From Cycas panzhihuaensis (lineage: Eukaryota > Cycadophyta): a DNA stretch of 64,000 bases. Within the stretch, counting starts at the first letter, position 1. Each line of letters begins with the position of its first letter. The position numbers and the translations under genes were made by a program. Under the pieces are notes generated by a model. That model saw nothing but the letters and a program-made list of their open reading frames with translations, was not told where the DNA came from and searched no databases. Below are positions 32,500-44,678 of this stretch, in pieces. The DNA is taken from assembly GCA_023213395.1 (NCBI GenBank), contig CM041465.1, positions 105,221,741 through 105,285,740 on the forward strand. Direction: 5' to 3'.

Positions 32500-34240
32500 C
32501 CATGATCATGGCTAACATGCACTTATAATTGGATAAGAGTAGGTCAAGTGGGTCTAGTTGGTTATCATACTACTCGATCTTGTAACCATGGTTCTTTAAC
32601 CACTTTGCTAGGGTGTGACCCTATGGTGGATCAAGATATATTAGTTTAAATGACATATTGATTCATAGGTGGCCATTACACATTAGAGGATGGGAGCTAT
32701 GGGATCTTATTAGTTGGAGCATTTATGCTTACCAATTAGATTTGTTAAGTATATATATATATCACCATTAAGTGCATTCCATTTAGCATTGTTTGCTTGC
32801 ACACATAACACTTGGCCATGTTTTTGAACTGCAATCTCCTTTATGCATCATCTTCAACAGGAATTTTGAATTCATAGTCTCCTTTAGCAGCTAGGGTTTC
32901 AAGGAGTACTGACTGTGGTTCCTTCATGCATGTATATGACTTTACAGTGGACGAATTTATATATGGTTTGAAAATCAGAGAGAAAAAATAGAAGAATCAC
33001 CGATCAAAAAATAAACCCTAACATGTATAAGTGGGTATAAATCCCTCACTTCTACCTTTGAAAGGCGCTTCCCTCACGTTCCTATATTAGTTATGCACTT
33101 AATTCATATGCTTGACATATATAGGAAAAGGACATTGTAGGAACCCCCCCTTTTTCCTCTTCCTCTTGCTATTAGCCCAAACATACCATTAAGTGCATTC
33201 CATTTAGCATTGTTTGCTTGCACACATAACACTTGTCCTTTTTTTTCCTTTTGCCCATTTAGTTGTTAAAGGAAGTCTTGGCTTAAGTGCTGCTCTCTCC
33301 CTCTCTTGGTTCTATTTGCATTGACCAAATAGCCAAGGGAAACCTGCTTACATCGTACGTTTTCCCCTCCTCATGTGCTATAGCACATGAGGTGCATTTG
33401 TCGACTGGTTACTAGACTCAATAAGAAAAGTTTATCATTGTCTCTACTTTTAGTTACAGTATTTATAATTCCTATTAGTTGACTTACATTTTTAACAAAG
33501 CAACAATTCTTTATATGTCTAATTTTATGGTAATATGAGCATTAGATTGGTGCTCTACTTCTTTGTCTATGGCTTCTATTTCTAGAGGTTCCTCTTCCTC
33601 TAGAGGTTGGTCTTAGTTTTCAAAATTCGGTTCTTTTGATACCAGTATTGCAAATTTTAGTGTCAATTTTTGGATTTTTCAAGCATTTTTTATCAAAACC
33701 GTGTGCAATTCAAAATTTCGAACCCCATTTTCTCCCTGTCTAATAAAAATATTCCAAAAAGAATCATAGATTCAAATACCCATTTGAGAGATTTACAATT
33801 TAAGGTATTTTTTAACTCATTCTGTATAACTTCAAATTTGTACAATAAATTACAAAACTAGACTCAATAAGAAAAGTTTACTAGATATATATGATCTTCT
33901 TATATATCCTGAGTTATGATATCCAAGAAGATAGTCAAGCTAAAGCCCACTTTAGGGGTCGATAACATTGGCCATAGGCAATTTGTAAATGATAATATTT
34001 TCTTGAGTAGGGCTTCCATAAGGGAAGCTAAGGCTATTAAAGGCCAGTTGGAGATAACTAAAAGTAGAGACAATGATAAACTTTTCTTATTGAGTCTAGT
34101 AACCAGTGACTAGACTCAATATAAATAGTATTTCCTATTGGTTGACTTACATTTTTAATAAAGCAACAATTCTTTATATGTCTAATTTTATGGTAATATG
34201 AGCATTAGATTGGTGCTCTACTTCTTTGTCTATGGCTTCT
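32500..34240. mobile_element. Unclassified AT-rich insertion in gag of element B
   Basis: Gag sequence shared with C stops near 32495 and resumes near 34245, so about 1.74 kb is foreign (ends plus or minus 15 bp). It has its own repeats: identical 51-bp direct repeats (32764-32814 and 33185-33235), 113-bp direct repeats with two differences (33471-33583 and 34134-34246), an exact 53-bp inverted repeat (33404-33456 and 34055-34107), a perfect 24-bp palindrome (33369-33392) and a third partial copy of the inverted-repeat arm (33857-33880). No transposase or other protein was recognised; the 65-residue ORF at 33916-34113 runs into the arm. It could be a non-autonomous element or a composite of two. 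Confidence 0.6.
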
Positions 34241-34245
34241 ATTTC

Positions 34246-36467
34246 TATTATGGGATCACGAAAGTGAAGGGGTACGATGATCTGGGGAATGCGAGGAAGA
34301 AGATGAACCCTGTGCGTCCTTCCCTTACCATACAAAGGGCATGAATTCAGAGACCTTCCCCAGTTCCAGTTGTTCTTTGGTTGAGGGTTGTGATCATGCT
34401 CCCCATGCTTGGGAAATAGATCTTTATGGATCAGTTGATTGAGGTTGGGCCTTGAGACCCGTTTAAGAGATGAATCGTATTGTGAGGCATCCCTAGGATG
34501 TTGAACCCAACAATGCAAACCGTCATGGAAGCATTCTCCACGAATGGAGCACCACTTCTTCTTAAGTGAGGAATCAGTTTACCTTACCTGAGAGGACTGG
34601 GTGTTACCACCCTTCGGAGGAGCGGCTTGGGAAGCTTGTTGGATTGGTTTGTTGGATGTGGGTGACGAAGGAGTTTGAAGTTTAAGTTCATTCATCATAC
34701 ATTCAAATGAACGTATGGCAGAGGTAAGTGGATCTAGGGTCTTCTCGGTTGAGTGGGAAGAAGACCTAGTGGATTGTTGAGGTTTAGTTTCTTTGGTTAG
34801 GGAGGTGCCTCACATAGCTATAAGGGCTTAAGGGGCTTCTTGAGTTTAGCTTGGATCTCAATAGCTTCAAGTGCCAAGCACTTCACAATGGCAGAATCAC
34901 ACGTAGTTGCCCCCATCTTAAGGACTTCCACATGGACTTCAGAGTGTAGTGTATTGATAAAGATATCCCTCTTCAATTCCTTAGGTAAAGTAGCCTTGGT
35001 AGAATGGAGGAGGTCATGGAATCACCGCACAAAGTCATGATTCATCTCATTGTGACCTAGTTTAAGTGAGATGAGAGATTTCATTCCACTCTCAAATAGA
35101 CAAGCCATATCAAAATAGTTGATGAACTCATCCACGAGTTACTAGAATGAGAAGATGGAATGGGCAAGTAGGCGATAGAACCATTTGAGGGCATCACCTT
35201 AGAGAGATGGTAGAAATAGTTTCATTAATATGTGATTGTATGCCCAGTAATCTATGCATGCCATAGAGAAACTATGGATATGCTCTGCTAGATCCTGTGA
35301 TGAAGTTCCATCGAACTTGGAAACTTCGAAGGGATGAGGTGATAAGTTGGTCCTTAGCACCTCGATAAATAAGGGTGTCGATCTATAATCCATAAAAGGA
35401 TGTGCCCTCACCTGGATCATAGAATCGACAAAAGATGAAGAAGGCAATGAACGAGGAACATATGGGGGTGGAGGGCCCATCCCTCCTTGAGGAAATACCC
35501 CTTGTTGAAAAGGGTCTTGAGGGTAAGCACCTTGAAAAGGAGTTGGGATTCCTTGCAAAGGCGTGGCGTAAGGAGCTACACAAGATAGTGGAAATGAGGG
35601 GTGAGGGACTGGGTTTTTCCCATATGGGCCACCTATGGGTGGTGTGACCCCATATGGGCGTAAATGGTCCACCCCATAAACAGGAATATGGTTCCCTTTA
35701 CCATACCCCCAAGGCTAAGATGTATAACCTAGGGGTACGTAAAGAGAAGGACCACTAGACTGAGTCTGGGTACATCTGAAAACGGGTCCCATATGACTAG
35801 AGTTAGAGGCTTAAATAGGACCCTTAGGTCTAACGGGAAAAGTGTGTACCACATTTGGAGGTGGCATATTTGCTTGGCTTGGGAGAGGCATGCTAACCCG
35901 AAGTTGGGAGAAAGCCACACCTTGAGAGGTCCCAAAAGGGTTGGAACTGCGAAGAGAAGTAAGAAGCACAATGGATGTCCCTAAATCTGATATTAGAATT
36001 AGACGGGATGGATGCATTGGTACAAATAGGTTACTTATTGTAGGAGGTATAGACGTTGATGAAGATGGTGGGGCAAGCACAGATGAAGAAGGTGCCCCAC
36101 CACACAAGGCATCTTCAAACCACCTAGGATGTGATTGAAGGTGAGTAGCACAAAGGCACTCATTAAGGGCTTCAACCACATCGATGGGAGGGGTATCCAC
36201 TTGATCGTAAGAGGTGGATGGGGCCTCAAACAAAGTAGACCCCTCAGGACGCTCCTCGTAAGAATCACCACCTGGGTGATGAATCTCAAGAGAATACAGG
36301 CCCTCTACTCCATGAGTAGAGGGATGGACATCAAGTAGGTGTTGTTGATCACCTCGATAGTAGATATGATCATCACCCTCTTAGGTGGACCCTGGGAAAG
36401 ATGTGGGAAACTCATGAGCTCTGAAAGCAAAGGCATGGTATGCCTAGTATGAAGGATATCCTTCCAT
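34246..36467 (-). pseudogene. gag of element B
   Basis: The gag start at 36467 (MEGYPS) is conserved with D and C. An N-terminal Pro/Ser-rich part (36467-35670) is followed by YRSTPLFIEVLRTNLSPHPF and FDGTSSQDLAEHIHSFSMAC (35400-35250), then the capsid-type segment (WFYRLL, SLKLGHNEMNHDFV, FHDLLHSTKATLP) and, near 34480-34420, a basic segment with CIHWRECFHDGLHCWVQH, where a zinc-knuckle-like region would lie. Gag would package element RNA. Stops and frameshifts disable it. It continues across the insertion to the protease. Confidence 0.78.
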
Positions 36468-36693
36468 TGTTGATGATGGAAGGAGGTAGTATGCAGGATC
36501 TTCTAATAAAGGGGGTAACCCTCGTAGGCGACGTGAGAAGCGTCACATACAAAACTCACCAATGTGTTAGAAGAGAAAGAAGAATGCAAGATATGTATTA
36601 GGGGCTGCCCAACGAAAAAGAGAAAAGGAGAAAGCTACTAAGAGGTAGTAGCACCAACATGAAGATATAGAAACTAGCTCCCTTACTGGTAGG

Positions 36694-36711
36694 TCCCCAG
36701 TATGGTCACCA
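36694..36711 (-). other. Primer-binding site of element B
   Basis: The minus strand reads TGGTGACCATACTGGGGA, one transition from the D site, one base from the 5' LTR. Confidence 0.85.
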
Positions 36712-36712
36712 G

Positions 36713-39700
36713 TGAAACTACATCTGCGTGATGGTCACTATGCTTAGTAGGGATTAAGAGGGTCAATAGCTAATATTAGGGTATGGATGGAAACCTATAA
36801 GTAGAAGAGAATACTGAAATGCTCGCTACAGGGTGGTGTCCCTACATCTAGTAAAAAGGATATAAAAATACACAATGCTAACTAAACTAGGCAGCAAGGA
36901 CTTCACCTCGCAGGGTGTCCATATGCTGGGGCACAGATTCAAAACTACAAGGTGCCTGGTTACTTCCAGGTAGCCATGCAAAGCAAGACCTTCATACCCC
37001 TCAGATGGCTGGGAAGAGGAGAGAGCGTCTTGCACGTTGCGTCCTCTCAAGGTAATAAGAAGGCAACGAATGGAAGGGCAGTTAACTAGCATACAGGCAA
37101 ATGTGAAAAGCGGGGTGTGACGAGGGTAACTCAAATGCAACATAACAATCTAACTACGTTATGCTACACTAGCCAAAGCATGAGACAATGTAAAAATAAG
37201 TGCAATTTTCCTTTTCCCTTTTTAATCTTTTACAAGTTCCTAACTACACAAGCAGATGTATGAAAGGCGACAATGTAAAAGGGATATATGGGGAACAAGG
37301 AGAATACTTGGATCTAGTGCCTGAGTGGAGCGTTGTTTGTCCCTTTGAGTCCCGCTCCTTTTTACTCCATTCATCGTGCATGTGATGTCGATCAGTGTTA
37401 GTTGCTGAAAGTAATGGAAGAGTGGCTTACTTACCTCCCCTTAAGCATGCAAAAGCAAATAAACAGAAAAGAAATGAAAGCGTGAAATAGAAAGAAATGC
37501 ACCACACGGGGAACTAACCTATAATGGGTTTGTTCCACGTATCGCTCCACTAATACACGATCTTGCAAATAAGTAAGGAGAATACCTTCCTCTCAGAAGA
37601 GAGGCCACGAAATATACCAAAGATATATACTAAAATCAAATGGAACTTAAACTTATGCTAAGCATCAATATGTAGCCAAGTAAAATAGTGACATGCAATA
37701 AATACTCTCACCACCATACACTATAAAGACACTCAAAAGGAAAAAGGGTATCGCCTCGGGATGGCTAACTCACCCAAGAAGGACCTCCATGGGACTCAGG
37801 AAGGAGGAACGGGTTGACAACAAGGTTGTGAAGCAACAGGTAGTAACAAAGAAAGGAATAATGGAAAGATTTGGGACTTAGGTAGGGCCCAATACCGACA
37901 GATGGGACTTCTGGAAATGGTGTGGCAACAGGTTGCCTGTGCTAACTTGAACACCACAACTAGATTCCCTAAACTCTCTTAACCTATTTCCTAAGAAAGC
38001 ACTAATAGCAAAGGGAAAGAGGATAAGGGACAGAACCCTTGGGGAGAAGGACAGCAATGGGGACGGAACCCCGCCTACCTCCCTCAAATCCTCTTATGTT
38101 GCTCCTTTGTAATGGCTAACCAAGGAAAGGGTAAAGGGATGGTTTAAAGAAAACAGTGAGGCCTTAAAAGAAAATAGGAATAGCACCAATCTAGTATAAC
38201 AACATAAAGAAAACTAAACAAACTAAGATTTCATTCATCAATACACAAAAGAAATAAGAACAAAATAGATTGCAAGTAGGAATAAGGGATAACTTGTTAG
38301 AAGAGAATCAAGCATGAGCTTTGCTGTTAGGAAACAGTAGCAATAACTAATATATGAGGGCTAATAATGACAGGTTTTTGTAAGAGTTAAGTGAGGAAAA
38401 ATCCTTGTAAACTTGGAGCCTTGGAAGTTGGCCCTTTGGAGAAGCTTTTTAGTAGAAGTTTCCTTTGGAACCTTGATCACTTGTAAAGAGGTATGAGGCT
38501 TACTGTTAAGAGTCAGAGGGGCAAGAATGGCCTGAATCCAAATCGGTAGTAGTCCTTCTCTTCTGTGACAAGTTCCTGTGCATGTAGATTGTGTCTTTCT
38601 CTGTGTATTTTAAGTTAAAAAGTCAGAAAAATGGCAAAAAGATCCTTTGAAAGGAGAGCAAAATCCCCTTTATCCCCCTGTTCACTGCAGGTGAACATTG
38701 GGGGTGTCAGGGCGATGCGAATCGATCGATGCCACATGGCAGTTCCGTAAAAAAAAATGGAAATTGTCGCACGGTTCTCTTTTTTTAAATTTCAAACAGT
38801 CATACTACGGTAAACTCTGCAGATCAAGAAGAAAGACCATGATCGCTAAGTTTACAGTGGTATTAGACTGGAAACAAAAAAAGAGAAAAAGGAGCAAAAA
38901 CATAAGGTTTTGAAGTAAAAATTAAGACTAACAATAAGCTAGAGCAACTGGGGAAATGCCCAGGTAATGGGCAAGTAGCCAAAATAATGAAATAAGTCCC
39001 AACAAAGGATTAAATCAGGCTTAGGAGGGACTCCAACGTGAGTAACATGTTGTAACGGGAGCAAACAGGATTGACTGAAACATCCCAGGAGACCGTGGAG
39101 ATAAAGTGGGTGGATATGCACCATACGGGGTGTAGCATCCACTGAGGAATGCCCCCATTATGAATCGTCATAGGCTGATGGTATGCCGTAATCACATGCA
39201 TTATGAGCAAGCAGAGAAGTAATGCGTGCAGGCAGGCATATGTCAAGCAACCTATGCTAAATAATCTTAATCAAGCATGGGCAAGAAAAAGTAAGAATGT
39301 ATACCTGAATATACCTGCATCGATGAGTCTCGAGTCCATTCCTAGTAGCTGGGAAACAAACACCACATAGGGCATCCGTGTACTGGAGCATGAGTTTGAG
39401 ACCCGCGAATGGTGCCCAACTTCCTCTCTCTCTTTTCTTTTCAATGATAATAGGCTAAGAGAAAAAGCAAATAAGTGTCTTGTGTGCATTCAAGCATGCA
39501 AGCTAAATGGAATGCAACTAAGGATGCTTTCAGACTAGGTAGGAAAAAGGGAGAGGAATGTAGTGCCTACTATGCCCTTTTCCTATAAAAATAAGCATGC
39601 AATATGCATATGCAAGGCAAATGTAAGTAGTTGGTTTATTACCCTTTTTACCTTTGTGTGACTTATTAAACAAATGTAATAGATACTTAATAAGAGCACA

Positions 39701-41785
39701 AAAGATAAGGAAATGGAAGGAGAGAGATGATGCGTACCCAGGAAGTGGAGCAGTTGATGGAGAACCTCACTTGCATGCAATGTATGCCCTCTCACCTTTA
39801 GTTGGTGTGTAACCAAAGTTGAAGCAGAAAAAAGGGGGGGCTTCCTTACCTTCTCCTTACAAAGGACAGAGTAGGAAAAGCAAATAAAGCTAACAATCAT
39901 ACAAAGAAGTGAATAAAGTAGAAGAGGAAAGAAGGGTGAAGACTTACCTGAAGTTGTACATTCTTTCTCTTTGCAAACATTGCTCCAAACCTACAACCAC
40001 AAGAGGTTTTCCCTTCTAAGAAGGGGCTGCAAGATACTATATAGGCAAATATATGATATGAATGCTAAAATTTTATATTTTAAGTTAGTGGAACTACTAC
40101 TAAAAATAATTCTACTCTTCTCAAAGAAAGACCACGCATACCAAGTAAGAAGGAAAGGGTAGCCTCAGGATGGAAAAACCCTCCGTAAAAGGTTCTCCAC
40201 GCAGCCTCAAAATACAATAAGATGAAGGTTATATAATAGTCTATGAGTAGCGAACAAGCATGAGGATGAATGTTGTAGGATGTAGAAGAGATGCCTACGT
40301 GGCGGAGTCACTACGGACAACAAAATACAACGCAAGCCTCGCCGAAGGTTCGAATAGAAGCTGGACAATGTAGGGGCATAGAGAGGGCCCAAAGGAAGAG
40401 TGTGCAGGCCTAAAACTAGTGCAACAAGGGCTGCATACTGATATCCAGCACAGGCTTGGATTCCATCCACTCCTAATTAGCTCAAGGAAAGCATAGGCGC
40501 AAGAGAGGAAGGACAGGAAGGGGGTTACCCTTGGGTAGTAGGTCTAACTGGGATGGATCCTGCCTTAATCCCTTCACCCAATCCTTGTAAACCCTCTCCT
40601 ACAGCTTTCTTGAAGAAAACTAGCAGAGAATAGGAAGGAGATTAAGGTATTTAAGGCTAAACACAAGGAGGAGCAATCCTTTCTACAACCAAAGGATAAA
40701 AGGGAAGAAAAAATATAATTTTAAATAAGCTGTAATGGTGTAAATATATGCTAAAATATGAAAACAAGGTAAGGGGTACCTGCTGGGCTGAGTTGAGGGC
40801 AGATCTACCCCTACAACCAGTGGAAGAGGGTAGGTCCTATAAGGTTTGCAGGGTATTTCCCAAAGTGGAGCTATAGAAGACACTTGCTGGGCGAAATTGA
40901 GGGAGAAGCAAAAAGATCTTGCTTGGAAATGCTTGGAAGAGGGTCTCCCACCACTTGACAAAGCTGTTGTAGGTGGATCCTGAGCTAGAATAGCAAAAAA
41001 TGTAGAGTTGCAGGTGTACCTGTGAAGGAGAGGAGGAAGAGAGTAGAATTACCACAGTAGAACATGATGTTTGACAGCCAAGAGATGTGAAATGAGGTAC
41101 TTTTCAGGATATATACCTATCCTAACCCTAATCAAGTGATTAGGGTTTAGGTAGGGCTGAGTTGGTCACTTATCCATGTGTTAATTCTACGAAAAAACCA
41201 AGAATTGCCATGACGGATAAAAAAAATAAAGTGGAATAGTTGCACCATGGTAAACTTCGCAGTACCACTTAGTTTACAGCAGTGCGATACCAGAATGCTA
41301 AAATAGCAATGACCAAGGTTCTGAGAGCCCTAAAAGAGGTGTAATAGGCCTAAGAGGGGCCAACCCTCCTATCAAGATGGTTAGGGATAGTCTGGGTGAC
41401 ACGAGAACTAGACTAAATGGGGCATCAAAAGCTAGGATTCCTAGAAATGTTATGAAGAGGGTACAAGATTAGGGTATGAGTAGGTCGTACAAGTCGAGTG
41501 AGGCCTGAGGAGATGTGGAGATGGTGTGGAGGGTTGTAGAGCACCATGGGGATGCCTCCCTTATGGAAAGGTAGGTCCCATGGGTCATCATAGGCTAAAA
41601 GTATGACAAGCAGCATGATCAAGTAGTAGATGTAAGGTGATCACACAAATGTGGCAGTCAATAGTGTAACGAGGTAATGCTTCTATTTACCTCTCCAAAA
41701 ATAATAATAAAGGTGAAAAGGAAGAAGCATACCTGCGCTTACCTAGGTCGACCTATCCATATCCATTTCTAGTAGCCAAGAAACA
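36713..41785 (-). repeat. 5' LTR of element B, split by a solo LTR
   Basis: The LTR proper is 36713-36814 plus 39364-41785. It starts TGAAACTACATCTGCG and ends CCAAGAAACA. It matches the 3' LTR at 20629-23406 apart from a gap of about 260 bp after CCCAACTTCCTC. A palindrome remnant is at 41245-41290. The two LTRs differ at roughly one in eight positions in a stretch I compared by eye around the palindrome, mostly transitions, so B is old. Confidence 0.85.
36815..39358 (-). repeat. Solo LTR of the E-type subfamily
   Basis: TGAAATGCTCGC to CTGGGAAACA, 2544 bp, no internal region. It is flanked by AATAC (36810-36814) and AACAC (39359-39363), a 5-bp target duplication with one transition. It matches the LTR of E at 55408-57940 over its length, including the palindrome remnant at 38803-38870. 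It formed by LTR-LTR recombination after an element jumped into the 5' LTR of B. Confidence 0.88.
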
Positions 41786-44427
41786 ATGGTCCATGGGAGA
41801 TGCTACCTACAACATGGATGGAAGCATCTTATTGGCTAAGAGCTTCAAGAAGAAGAGCATATTGCTCAGGATAACTTCTCAAGTCATCCATCATAGACAT
41901 CCCTGTGGCTACGGTGTGAAGCTTATCAACGATAGAAAAGGGCTTCCCCTTCATGTAGGTTGGGGAAGTGCCCTTTGAAAATCGTAATGACCAGGGTGCA
42001 CGATAATAGTCTTGGGAAGAGCAAGGATTTCTAGAGGAGAGACTTCCAAAAGAGGATCAAGGTTAGGCATGGAAAAAGAGGCACTATTTGCCTCTTTAGC
42101 TTCTTGAGACCGAGTTAAGGCATATAAAGATATAGTCTTAAATATTTGAATGACTCACTTTCCCTTGTTTCGATATCGAGAGGGTAAAGGAGTGTGGTGG
42201 TCAAGAGAACTAGAAGAAGAGGACAAGTTCCTTATACCCTTTCCTTTGGCTTACGAAGGGTGAGGGTTTGGAGACCTCCCTCTATTTCGGTTACCCTTTT
42301 GTTGGTTATTACGATCATGTTCCCCATGTTTAGGGAAGGGATCCTTATGGACATGTTAGTCTAGGTTTGGCCTAGATGCCCATTTGGGAGAAGAATTATG
42401 TTACGGGGCAGCTCTAGGGTGTTGGGCCCGACATTGTAAATCTTCGTGGAAACAATCCCTATGGACAGAACACCACTTCTTCTCTAGGGAGGAATCTAGC
42501 TTCCTCATTTAAGAAGAATGGGTATTACTACCCTTTGTGGGAGTGGCTTGAGAGGCTTAGCAGACTGGTTTATGTGAGGTAGGGGATGAAGGGACTTGAA
42601 GTTTAAGCTCCTTCGTGGTACGTTCAAAAGAACGTATAGCAGAAGTAAGGGGGTCCAAGATCTTCTCTATTGGATGAGAAGAAGACCTAGGAGGCTGTTG
42701 GACTTTAGTTTCACAGGGTGGTGGAGGTGCCTCATGATGTTGTAAGGGCTTGATAGGCTTCTTAAGACTCACTTGGATCTCAATGGCCTTAAGTGCCAAG
42801 TACTTGGCTATGGCAGAGTCGCACATCATCACCCCCATTTTAAGGACTTCAACATAGACTTCTGGGTAAAGGGCATTGACAAAGAGGTCTCTCTTTAACT
42901 CCTCAGGCAGGGTTGCCTTGGTGGAGTGAAGTAGGTCATGGAAGTGTCTCACAAAGTCATGATTCATCTCATCATGACCTTGTTTAAGAGACAAGAGGGA
43001 TTTTATTCCACTTTCGAAAGGACGAGCTATGCCAAAATAGTTAATGAATTCATCCATGAGTTATTGGAATGAAAAGATAAAATGTGCTGGTAGGAGATAT
43101 AACTACTTAAGGGCATTACCTTAAAGAGAACGTGGGAAGCATTTCATGAGTATGTGACCATAAGCCCAATAATCGATGCATGCCATAGAAAAACCATGGA
43201 CATGCTCCATTGGGTCTTGTGATAAGGTCCCATCAAATTTGGGAACCTCAAGAGGGTGAGGTGGTAAGTTAGTTCTTAGCACCTCAATGGATAGAGGTGT
43301 CGATCTGTAGTCCATAAAGGGACATTCCCTTGATTGGACCATAGGATCAAAAGAAGGTGGGCAAGGTTGCCCAAACCCTCCTTGAGAGATATGGTTCAAA
43401 GGGGGATATTGACCTCCTCCTATTTGGTGAGAAGGAGCTAATCCCTCATTTGAGAGAATTTGCACAAGAGTGGGTGGGCACAAGGGACCCATCCCTCCTT
43501 AGGAAAATGCCCCTTGTTGGAAAGGAGCTTGGGAAAAGGTACCTTGGGAGGGGGCTTATCATCCTTACAAAGGCACAACATGAGGGGTGACATAGGAGGA
43601 TGGACAAGAGGGGTGCAGAACTAGGTTTTACCCATATGGGCTGCCCATGGGTGGTCAACCCCATACGGGTGAAAAGGGTCTACCCCATAAACTGGAAAGG
43701 AGTTTCCCTTGTCGTGCTCCCACAGTTGAGAAATATAACCTAGAGGCACGTAAAGGGAAGTATCCCTAGATTGAACTTGGGAGTGTGTAGGGATGGACCC
43801 CATATAGCTAGAAGTAGGGGTACATGTGGGTCCCCTAAATCTAATAGGTGGCAGATATACTGTGGTCGGCAGAGGTGTAGTCATTTGACTAGAAGGGGGT
43901 ATGCTCATCCCAAGTTGGGAAGAGGACATGCCTTGGGTGGTCCCTAAAGAACATGGACCATGGGGAGAGGAAGATGAAGTGAAAGACATGCTCATCATAG
44001 GTAAGGGAGTTGAATGAGATGAATGAGGTAAGGTGAATGTAGAGGAAGGAAGCGCAACGCTTTGCAAGATGCTCTCAAACCACTTAGGATGTGGTTGGAG
44101 GTAAGTGACTTGGAAGCATTGGCTAAGGGCTTCGACAACATCCGTAGGAGAGGTATTCGCTTGATCAAAAGAGGTAGAAGGGACCTCATATAAGGCAGAC
44201 CCCATGGGATGATCCTCATAAGAATCACCACAAGGGTGGTAGAACGTTAGAGGAGAAGAGGCCTTTACTTCATAAGTAAAGAGGTGGTGAACTTGCAGGT
44301 GTTCTTGGTCACCCAGATAAAATATAGGGTCCTCACCCTCTTGGGTGGGTCCTTGGAAAAAGTTAGAAGGCTCACGTGATTCAGATACATAGGTATAATA
44401 TGCCTAGTCCAAAGGGAATTCCTCCAT
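41786..44427 (-). pseudogene. gag and upstream protease segment of element C
   Basis: This resumes element C after B. From right to left: gag start at 44427 (MEEFPLD), Pro/Ser-rich part (43621-44205), YRSTPLSIEVLRTNLPPHPL and FDGTLSQDPMEHVHGFSMAC (43121-43492), capsid-type helices with INYFGIARPFESGIKSLLSL and FHDLLHSTKATLPEELKRDL (42557-43057), then a basic tail and the region leading into the protease. Position 41786 aligns with B at about 32140. It has the longest uninterrupted gag frames in the window but still contains stops. Confidence 0.8.
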
Positions 44428-44659
44428 AGTCGAATTAGAATCTGACAAAAGAAGAGAGTGATAAGAAGGGTCTCCCAACAAAGGAATAAGGCCTCGCAAG
44501 TGACGAGAGAAACATCGCATACAAGTTCCCCCTAAAGATTAGAAGGATAAGAGAAGTGATGTGATAGGTGTTAGGGGTTGCCCAATAAACCAAGAAGAGC
44601 TACCAAAAAGGAGGTAGAACCAACAAAAAGGGAGAGAGGATTAATCCCTTACTAGCAGC

Positions 44660-44677
44660 TCTCTAATATGGTCGCCA
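44660..44677 (-). other. Primer-binding site of element C
   Basis: The minus strand reads TGGCGACCATATTAGAGA, the D/B site with a few transitions, one base from the LTR. Confidence 0.75.
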
Positions 44678-44678
44678 G

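Larger units (their letters stand above)
20629..41785 (-). mobile_element. Ty3/gypsy element B, about 21.2 kb, nested in element C
   Basis: A nearly full-structure element: 3' LTR (20629-23406), purine tract, TA run, second RNase H, antisense gene with promoter, hairpin spacer, pol, protease, gag (with a foreign insertion), PBS and 5' LTR (interrupted by a solo LTR). It is bounded by GTGGT (20624-20628) and ATGGT (41786-41790), a 5-bp target duplication with one transition. The flanking sequences join seamlessly as element C protease/gag when compared with B's own copy at 32060-32240. Confidence 0.88.

Noticed and set aside
33916-34113. 65-residue ORF in the unclassified insertion
   Set aside because: Ends in the 53-bp inverted-repeat arm and has no recognisable motif; not enough to call a gene.
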